From positions 1-46,907 of IMG/VR virus record IMGVR_UViG_3300030099_007399: a stretch of 46,907 bases of DNA. The stretch is one strand, 5' to 3'. The translations under genes and the position numbers were made by a program. Position 1 is the stretch's first letter. The number at the start of each line of letters is the position of its first letter. The notes under the pieces are model-generated. The model worked only from the letters and a program-made list of their open reading frames with translations. It searched no databases and had not been told where the DNA came from. This stretch comes from a virus. Positions 43,291 through 46,907 of the stretch are shown one piece after another.

Positions 43291-43315
43291 AGAGCATACA
43301 ATTTGAGCGTTTAAC

Positions 43316-43344
43316 GTGTGCACCGCACACCCGGAGCCTTCCGG
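43316..43344 (+). promoter_or_regulatory. Structured 5' leader of cassette 1
   Basis: Two perfect hairpins: GTGTGC-ACC-GCACAC and CCGGA-GCCT-TCCGG. A similar two-hairpin leader precedes the paralog at 45176. Followed by a conserved 23-base string with the ribosome site AAGAAAGGAG. Confidence 0.55.
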
Positions 43345-43421
43345 AGAGAAGGACAAAAGCGGTAAGAAAAAATATGCAAACAAATAACAACAATACTCTA
43401 ACCAAGAAAGGAGAAACCATC

Positions 43422-43586
43422 ATGGATTTTGATAATGGTATTTTTCGTACCGTTCCCCATGATACCCTAACGGGTGTTGTGTGGATTGTCCGCAAAGCGG
43501 ATGGTGAGAGAATCACCTTCTGCCGTGGATTCGATGACGTAATGTTTTGCGTTGCCGAATTGATGAAACAGCGACTCGCTCGCTGA
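43422..43586 (+). CDS. 54-residue paralog pair, copy 1
   Basis: A small protein starting MDFDNGIFRT with strong AAGAAAGGAG upstream; an in-frame ATG at 43374 would add 16 residues (MQTNNNNTLTKKGETI), a segment also conserved in the paralog. About two-thirds identical to the protein at 45176-45340. Shared core: DGERITFCR and (M/E)FCVAELM-x-QRL. Pattern suggests a small beta-beta-alpha fold with two conserved Cys. No family recognised. Part of a duplicated cassette. Confidence 0.65.
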   Translation: MDFDNGIFRTVPHDTLTGVVWIVRKADGERITFCRGFDDVMFCVAELMKQRLAR

Positions 43587-43589
43587 TTC

Positions 43590-43757
43590 GTCCGGTACCG
43601 GTTACCCGTTCTACCGTATAAAAGGAACGGCCGGAATTATCCGGGGCTTAGCCGAATGGCTATTAAATACGCCTTAAAATAATCGCACATAGGGCTTGAC
43701 CCGCAAGCCGACCCCTAGCCGGTCGCATAGGTTGCCCCGCCTATTCAAGAATGGGGC
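43590..43757 (+). ncRNA. Structured non-coding stretch, cassette 1
   Basis: Contains the palindrome CCGGTACCGG (43592-43601), CCGTTC/GAACGG (43606-43630), CCGG-AATTAT-CCGG, the hairpin GCTTG-ACCCG-CAAGC (43694-43708), then CGACC-CCTAGCC-GGTCG (43709-43725), and GCCCC...GGGGC (43734-43757). Two sequence modules recur in cassette 2 in swapped order. Could be a 3' UTR element or small RNA. Confidence 0.4.
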
Positions 43758-43786
43758 TTGACATATTGTTTTTTGTTTGGTAAAAT
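43758..43786 (+). promoter_or_regulatory. Promoter P3, leaderless mini-operon
   Basis: TTGACA, 17-base spacer, TAAAAT, with 7 bases to the ATG at 43794. Near-consensus sigma70. The last bases (TTTGGTAAAATGAG) match P4. Confidence 0.8.
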
Positions 43787-43793
43787 GAGAGTT

Positions 43794-43973
43794 ATGAAAA
43801 TGGATATTGATAAAGCGATTGCAGAACACACCGAAAAATTTGATGCGATGATGGAGAGGCATCGGCATCTTGTCGCTAAGATTGATAAAGAAGCGGCCGA
43901 ATTACGCCAGCGAATTGATGAGTTGATTTCTAATCACGGTGAGACATTGCGGACTATTGACTGGAGAAAATAA
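43794..43973 (+). CDS. Small coiled-coil protein, probably leaderless
   Basis: A 59-residue protein, MKMDIDKAIAEHTEKFDAMM at the start, then a long charged helix (LVAKIDKEAAELRQRIDELI). The ATG is 7 bases after the P3 -10 box; ATGs at 43785 and 43800 are alternatives. No family recognised. First of three consecutive small genes. Confidence 0.55.
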   Translation: MKMDIDKAIAEHTEKFDAMMERHRHLVAKIDKEAAELRQRIDELISNHGETLRTIDWRK

Positions 43974-43975
43974 AA

Positions 43976-44179
43976 ATGAGTAAATTTTTACCCTACGAAG
44001 TACGCCAAACGATTGTGCGAAATGGTCAATTTTCGACCTGCGTGATTGATGAGGCTTCGACTTTTCAGGTTGCAAAGCAAATTGCGTGGCGTTCACACAA
44101 TGGGAATCCTACGACGCATATATACAATGCGTTAAGTGGGGAAACTTGGGTGTGTAAGAAAGGTGTATGGAGTAGCTAA
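43976..44179 (+). CDS. Unknown small protein
   Basis: A 67-residue protein, MSKFLPYEVRQTIVRNGQFS at the start. It has a short beta pattern and a Trp/Cys-containing C-terminus (SGETWVCKKGVWSS). GGAG lies about 10 bases upstream, inside the end of the preceding gene. Function unknown. Confidence 0.55.
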   Translation: MSKFLPYEVRQTIVRNGQFSTCVIDEASTFQVAKQIAWRSHNGNPTTHIYNALSGETWVCKKGVWSS

Positions 44180-44180
44180 G

Positions 44181-44330
44181 ATGGATAAGAAGGATAAATC
44201 GCACGTATTAGTGAAGAAGGATTGTGGTTGGCACTTTGGGAAAACTGGAGGGCCTTGCGAGAAGTGTAAAGATAAGGCGACTTCGATGGCTGCGCAACGT
44301 AGGTTAATGTGGAACAAAAGAGGGTTATAA
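44181..44330 (+). CDS. Small zinc-finger-like protein
   Basis: A 49-residue basic protein starting MDKKDKSHVL at 44181 (GGAG 8 bases upstream; an in-frame start 15 codons earlier is less likely). It has CGWHFGKTGGPCEKCKDK: three Cys and one His in a C-x2-H-x7-C-x2-C pattern fitting a zinc knuckle. Its stop is the first bases of repeat E2. Confidence 0.55.
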   Translation: MDKKDKSHVLVKKDCGWHFGKTGGPCEKCKDKATSMAAQRRLMWNKRGL

Positions 44331-44406
44331 CCCCTTACCACATAAGCACTTACGGCGGCGCGGGCGCCCCCTCCTTGACGTAACTCTATACACTGTAAGG
44401 CTTTAG
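44327..44406 (+). repeat. Paired 27-bp repeat element E2
   Basis: Repeats at 44327-44353 and 44380-44406, starts 53 bp apart, with a 26-bp GC-rich spacer. The first repeat overlaps the stop codon of the zinc-finger-like gene. Confidence 0.8.
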
Positions 44407-44420
44407 CATAATAGGCTCGC

Positions 44421-44482
44421 ACCGGTTCTAAGGGATTATAGCAGGAAGGTATAATGTACTAGAACCGGTTTAGAGGGATTAT
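44421..44482 (+). promoter_or_regulatory. Operator-like promoter region
   Basis: TATAAT (44450-44455) flanked by inverted arms ACCGGTTCTA (44421-44430) and TAGAACCGGT (44460-44469). A 19-base direct repeat (ACCGGTT...AGGGATTAT) also recurs at 44421 and 44464, with 3 differences. No good -35 is seen. GAGGG precedes the ATG at 44481. Confidence 0.5.
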
Positions 44483-44669
44483 GTATCAGCTAAGCCTACC
44501 GGCTAGGGCAGGGCAAAAGCTGCGCATCGGTGGCCAGCGTAAACTCTTGTATGGTAACGACTTACATCAACACGACCCCGCCCGGCGCGACGTAACCCCT
44601 TTGATACCAACGACTTACGACGACGAAATCATGGTACTTTGTAACTCCTTTGGTGGTAATGGTTTATAG
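44481..44669 (+). CDS. Doubtful small ORF running into repeat element E3
   Basis: A 62-residue ORF with promoter, operator-like sites and AGAGGG ribosome site. The first 18 residues (MYQLSLPARAGQKLRIGG) look like the start of a small regulator, loosely CsrA-like. From residue 19 on it is translated from three 27-bp repeats, so it may be a gene broken by the repeats. Function unknown. Confidence 0.3.
   Translation: MYQLSLPARAGQKLRIGGQRKLLYGNDLHQHDPARRDVTPLIPTTYDDEIMVLCNSFGGNGL
44539..44667 (+). repeat. Triple 27-bp repeat element E3
   Basis: Repeats at 44539-44565, 44592-44618 and 44641-44667. The first two starts are 53 bp apart with a GC-rich spacer; the third follows at 49 bp with a less GC-rich 22-bp spacer. 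Confidence 0.8.
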
Positions 44670-44960
44670 CGTGCCAAAAGTAAAATTTCGTGCTGAAAAT
44701 CGTGCCAAAAATCAGAAAATCGTGCCAAAAAAATAAAATGAGCAAAAATCACTGGGGCATAATGCCACGACGGGGCAAAACGCCACACCCCCTGTGGGGC
44801 AAAATGCCACACTATCTGTGATTGTAAATCGTTGTGAGGTATCGACTTAGCACAGCGTAGCACAATGCCCCAAATGCCCTGTGGCAAAACGCCACGGTTG
44901 AAAATCACGATGGGGCAAAATGCCACATGCCAAAAATCAGACAAAATAATTGGCACGCTG
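44669..44960 (+). repeat. Array of near-palindromes, possible origin or operator region
   Basis: Five copies of the 15-base GGGG/GTGG-CAWAAYGCCAC start at 44754, 44772, 44796, 44881 and 44912. Several CGTGCCAAAA repeats (44669, 44701, 44721; variant 44928) also occur. The ends are inverted (GCGTGCCAA at left, TTGGCACGC at right). One 27-bp repeat (44824-44850) lies inside. No gene fits this stretch. Confidence 0.7.
44824..44850 (+). repeat. Solo 27-bp repeat inside the palindrome array
   Basis: Reads GTAAATCGTTG then TGAGGTATCGACTTAG, a degenerate copy of the 27-bp repeat, same orientation as the others. Confidence 0.6.
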
Positions 44961-44986
44961 TAACTTGTTTGGTAGTAATGACTTAG
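44960..44986 (+). repeat. Solo 27-bp repeat before cassette 2
   Basis: Ends GGTAGTAATGACTTAG and is followed by a T-rich tract (TTTCTTTTTTTTTATTTTATTT), then a TATATAGAG stretch that may hold the cassette 2 promoter. Confidence 0.7.
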
Positions 44987-45073
44987 AAAAATGTTTCTTT
45001 TTTTTTATTTTATTTCCTGTTTGGTACGGCATGTGCACTATATAGAGATAGACAAGAGAGAAAACAACAACGT

Positions 45074-45110
45074 GGCTTCCGTAGCCCCGTAGGCCCCCCA
45101 GAGAGGGGGC
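45074..45110 (+). promoter_or_regulatory. Structured 5' leader of cassette 2
   Basis: Hairpins GGCT-TCCGT-AGCC and GCCCCC-CAGAGA-GGGGGC. They are followed by the same kind of GGA-AAAAGCGG-AAGA stretch and by the 23-base identical string ending in AAGAAAGGAG as in cassette 1. Confidence 0.55.
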
Positions 45111-45175
45111 GGAAAAAGCGGAAAGATAAAAATATGAAAAACATCAATACTCTAACCAAGAAAGGAGCCAATATC

Positions 45176-45340
45176 ATGGATTTCGATAACGGAATTTTCC
45201 GTACTGAAGCCGATGAGACCCGTCAGGGTATCTTCTGGGTCGTGCGGATTTCAGATGGTGAGCGAATCACCTTCTGCCGAACTCGGTCTGACGTAGAATT
45301 CTGCGTCGCTGAGTTGATGCGACAAAGGCTAAGCCTTTGA
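45176..45340 (+). CDS. 54-residue paralog pair, copy 2
   Basis: Starts MDFDNGIFRT at 45176 with AAGAAAGGAG upstream; ATG 45134 is an in-frame alternative. About two-thirds identical to the protein at 43422-43586, same length, with conserved DGERITFCR and FCVAELM-x-QRL and both Cys. Loops differ (residues 11-18), so both copies are under selection. Function unknown; cassette duplication suggests a dosage or variant role. Confidence 0.65.
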   Translation: MDFDNGIFRTEADETRQGIFWVVRISDGERITFCRTRSDVEFCVAELMRQRLSL

Positions 45341-45560
45341 GCATCCGACAAAACATAGGGCCTTGACCCGCAAGTCTACCCCAAGTCGGTAGCAAAGCCG
45401 GAGGGCTTTTCAAGATACTCAGAGGGACTTCCCGCCCTCTTAAAAGATTGGTCGGTGAAGCGGTTTAGCTTGCTACCGTGTAAAAGGCAAGTCGGCAAGC
45501 CGTTGCCGGGCTGGAGAGTCGAAAGACGTTGACCCTTAAATACGCAATAAAACGGCAAAA
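45341..45560 (+). ncRNA. Structured non-coding stretch, cassette 2
   Basis: Hairpins: CTTG-ACCCG-CAAG (45362-45374), CTACC-CCAAGTC-GGTAG (45376-45392), AGAGGG/CCCTCT (45421-45440), CGGCAA-GCCG-TTGCCG (45493-45508), GTC-GAAA-GAC (45518-45527). GGTAGCAA (45388-45395) can instead pair with TTGCTACC (45470-45477), so two folds compete. Hairpin 2 shows one G-C to U-A change against cassette 1. Confidence 0.5.
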
Positions 45561-45564
45561 ACAT

Positions 45565-45592
45565 TTGACAGGTTTATTTTATTTGGTAAAAT
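45565..45592 (+). promoter_or_regulatory. Promoter P4, leaderless mini-operon
   Basis: TTGACA, 16-base spacer, TAAAAT, with 7 bases to the ATG at 45600. The downstream half (ATTTGGTAAAATGAGGTTTATG) is close to P3. Confidence 0.75.
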
Positions 45593-45599
45593 GAGGTTT

Positions 45600-45848
45600 A
45601 TGATTATGAGTCAGCAAGAATTCACCGATGCAGTCGCCCGCGTTCCCGCACTTTGGGGTCGTAAGGTTGTGAGCGTTTTGGAAGTGGCCGATGGTATGGC
45701 GTCGGTTCGCGTGTCCGGTAATGTTCACGGCTTTTGGGTTCCTGTAGAAAAGTTGGAGCGTGTAGGTCACAAGCCTGCAAAGCCGAAACTGTATTTCGAT
45801 GGTGAGTCTTGGGGTACACAACCAGTTAAACGTTCGGAGGTTTGTTAA
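45600..45848 (+). CDS. Unknown small protein, probably leaderless
   Basis: An 82-residue protein, MIMSQQEFTDAVARVPALWG at the start, beta-rich (VVSVLEVADGMASVRVSGN; HGFWVPVEKLERVGH), perhaps an SH3-like small barrel. The ATG is 7 bases after the P4 -10; ATG 45606 with GAGG upstream is an alternative. First of four overlapping small genes. No family recognised. Confidence 0.6.
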   Translation: MIMSQQEFTDAVARVPALWGRKVVSVLEVADGMASVRVSGNVHGFWVPVEKLERVGHKPAKPKLYFDGESWGTQPVKRSEVC

Positions 45849-45971
45849 ATGCCAAGTTTAGAAGCAGAAGCGGCTGGAATGATTTGGTCAGAGGAACTCG
45901 ACCGCTGGGTTCACCCTGATGAATTTACAAATGAGAGTCTGAAAGAATTGGAGATTTTACTTAATGGTTAA
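45849..45971 (+). CDS. Unknown 40-residue acidic protein
   Basis: Starts MPSLEAEAAGMIWSEELDRW directly after the previous stop, with CGGAGG 8 bases upstream. Acidic and helical. Its stop overlaps the next ATG by 8 bases, so the four genes are translated together. Function unknown. Confidence 0.5.
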   Translation: MPSLEAEAAGMIWSEELDRWVHPDEFTNESLKELEILLNG

Positions 45972-46086
45972 GCTAATCGCAAAATGTTTTTTGTCGTTGC
46001 TCGGTTGGTGTGCTTTGATTGTTGGAACGTGGGCAGGTGCTACGTTGTTCGCTGCTTGGATGTTAAATTTTGGGAGGCCTCTTTGA
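45964..46086 (+). CDS. Single-span small membrane protein
   Basis: A 40-residue protein, MVKLIAKCFLSLLGWCALIV at the start, then GTWAGATLFAAWML, one long hydrophobic segment. It overlaps both neighbours (8 bases and TGATG). Family unknown. Confidence 0.5.
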   Translation: MVKLIAKCFLSLLGWCALIVGTWAGATLFAAWMLNFGRPL

Positions 46087-46316
46087 TGGTTGAATTATTT
46101 AAGGCCCTTGGCCTTGCGTTTTTAATGGGCTGTGCGATTGTAGTCGGCCCGCTTGTGTTGCAGCTTCACGTTCAACAGCTTGAAATTCAGCAGGCGGAGC
46201 GAATGATTGAAGCGGTACAAAATACGCCGCCGCAATTTCGCAACGCTTCGCCTTATGATTCTTGGCGGCAAGCTGAACAAGAAAACGACACGCGAATATC
46301 TGAGTATCGACCGTAA
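46086..46316 (+). CDS. Small membrane-anchored protein
   Basis: A 76-residue protein starting MVELFKALGLAFLMGCAIVV at 46086, with GGGAGG upstream and a TGATG overlap. An N-terminal membrane helix is followed by a Gln/Glu-rich coil (LQLHVQQLEIQQAERMIEAV) and a polar tail. The helix-plus-coil shape is spanin-like, but no family is recognised. Confidence 0.5.
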   Translation: MVELFKALGLAFLMGCAIVVGPLVLQLHVQQLEIQQAERMIEAVQNTPPQFRNASPYDSWRQAEQENDTRISEYRP

Positions 46317-46341
46317 CACCCAACCCGGCCGGATGAGGCGC

Positions 46342-46421
46342 GTAAACCTATATGCTGTAAGCACTTAGGAGGGCGCGGCCCCGCCCGCGTGAGCGTAAAC
46401 CCTTTGGTAGTAACGACTTAG
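46342..46421 (+). repeat. Paired 27-bp repeat element E4
   Basis: Repeats at 46342-46368 and 46395-46421, starts 53 bp apart, spacer rich in GC (GGCGCGGCCCCGCCCGCG). It is followed by AACTATTTTGATTATTTTTG, as after E1, and then promoter P5. Confidence 0.85.
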
Positions 46422-46471
46422 AACTATTTTGATTATTTTTGTTTATTTTGGTATTTTTGTAAAGAATTTTG

Positions 46472-46500
46472 TTGACAACGCCGATAATATATAGTAGAAT
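46472..46500 (+). promoter_or_regulatory. Promoter P5, leaderless gene
   Basis: TTGACA, 17-base spacer, TAGAAT, with 8 bases to the ATG at 46509. Confidence 0.75.
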
Positions 46501-46508
46501 CGTTTATT

Positions 46509-46637
46509 ATGACAGTTAAAAAATTCCTATTGCGACTGAGATACACAAGCAAGAGACCGCTTGACATTAGTGCGGCCCGATGGTATGCTATGGTCAAGCA
46601 ATACAACAACAACAAAGAGGCGTTTGAGAATGAGTGA
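46509..46637 (+). CDS. Unknown small basic protein, probably leaderless
   Basis: A 42-residue protein, MTVKKFLLRLRYTSKRPLDI at the start, basic and helical (AARWYAMVKQYNNNKEAF). Starts 8 bases after the P5 -10 box without a ribosome site. Its end overlaps the next gene by 8 bases. Family unknown. Confidence 0.5.
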   Translation: MTVKKFLLRLRYTSKRPLDISAARWYAMVKQYNNNKEAFENE

Positions 46638-46907
46638 GATAAAAAAATTGTGGCACTTTCGGCAGAACAACAGCGGCGGCAAGTATACCGGACCCGCTTA
46701 CAATATCGTTGTGGAAGGCGACACGATAGAAGAAGCGTGGCAAGAAGCTGAAAAGCTCGGTGCGACTAATGACGATAGTTGTTCTTGCTGTGGCGACCGC
46801 TGGAATGATGCCAATGAAATTAAGAGCAGAGACTATATCATTTATCTTGATATGGCTATCGAGGACAGCACTTATACAAGCCGAACGGGTGGAAAGTTTC
46901 CGCTGGT
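46630..46907 (+). CDS. Unknown protein, cut by window end
   Basis: At least 92 residues, starting MSEIKKLWHFRQNNSGGKYT and open at the window edge. Beta-alpha pattern with a Cys cluster (DDSCSCCGDRWND). AAAGAGG lies about 14 bases upstream. Too incomplete to name. Confidence 0.5.
   Translation, partial: MSEIKKLWHFRQNNSGGKYTGPAYNIVVEGDTIEEAWQEAEKLGATNDDSCSCCGDRWNDANEIKSRDYIIYLDMAIEDSTYTSRTGGKFPL

Noticed and set aside
44615-44956. 113-residue leftward ORF with repeated WHFAP
   Set aside because: It is a translation of the near-palindrome repeats and has no ribosome site or family resemblance.
45341-45560. Self-cleaving ribozyme or group I intron
   Set aside because: GAAA tetraloop and stems are present, but I find no hammerhead CTGATGA core and no convincing group I P, Q, R, S elements.
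42919-46907. tRNA genes
   Set aside because: No segment shows an acceptor stem with a GGTTCGAATCC-type arm; the GC-rich hairpins do not form a cloverleaf by eye.

Overview
The window is the late (structural) part of a tailed double-stranded DNA phage genome, followed by a smaller accessory or early region. A full head set (terminase, portal, protease-scaffold, capsid) and a 2515-residue tape measure protein are present, and I see no tail-sheath gene, so a long non-contractile tail is the simplest reading. No tRNA, integrase or host gene is visible, so the host cannot be named. Most late genes have clear GGAG-type ribosome sites, which fits a bacterial host.

Bases 1-38402 are one leftward transcription block read from 38.4 kb toward 1. 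Its order is: a 50-residue acidic protein, a T4 gp55-like sigma factor, a DNA-binding protein that may be the small terminase, GDP-mannose dehydratase, an ERCC4-type nuclease, large terminase, portal, protease fused to scaffold (with an internal scaffold start), decoration protein, major capsid protein, a run of connector and surface-decoration genes, tail tube, four genes in the tail-chaperone position, tape measure, a large beta-helix/lectin tail protein, two paralogous tail proteins and a hub-like protein. Many genes overlap by TAATG or a few bases. A sigma70-like promoter heads the block. A different motif, GTGTATAATAT with no -35 box, precedes connector, tail tube and portal, with a weaker version before the protease and one pointing rightward at 38365. 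This suggests a cascade in which the phage sigma factor switches on late genes.

Bases 38479-42918 are a rightward block of small genes: a DNA-binding protein, two secreted Tyr/Arg-rich proteins, a glycosyltransferase, a modular Cys-rich phage protein, a small secreted protein, a probable minor structural protein, a coiled-coil protein and a DUF2784-like membrane protein. A probable terminator follows.

Bases 42919-46907 look different: more GC-rich patches, many tiny genes, strong sigma70-like promoters whose predicted start lies at or next to the ATG (leaderless mRNAs), and dense non-coding structure. Eleven copies of a 27-bp repeat occur, all in one orientation. Four pairs are spaced exactly 53 bp start to start around a GC-rich 26-bp spacer. 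Between repeats lies an array of 15-bp near-palindromes (GGGGCAAAAYGCCAC), which could be an origin or a repressor-binding region. Two paralogous cassettes (43.3-44.3 kb and 45.0-46.3 kb) each carry a hairpin leader, a 54-residue protein, a structured non-coding stretch whose modules are in swapped order in the two copies, and a promoter firing a leaderless mini-operon.

The most unusual protein is the tape measure, which carries a HAD-phosphatase domain with all four motifs and a candidate PD-(D/E)XK nuclease domain between two tape-measure signature repeats.
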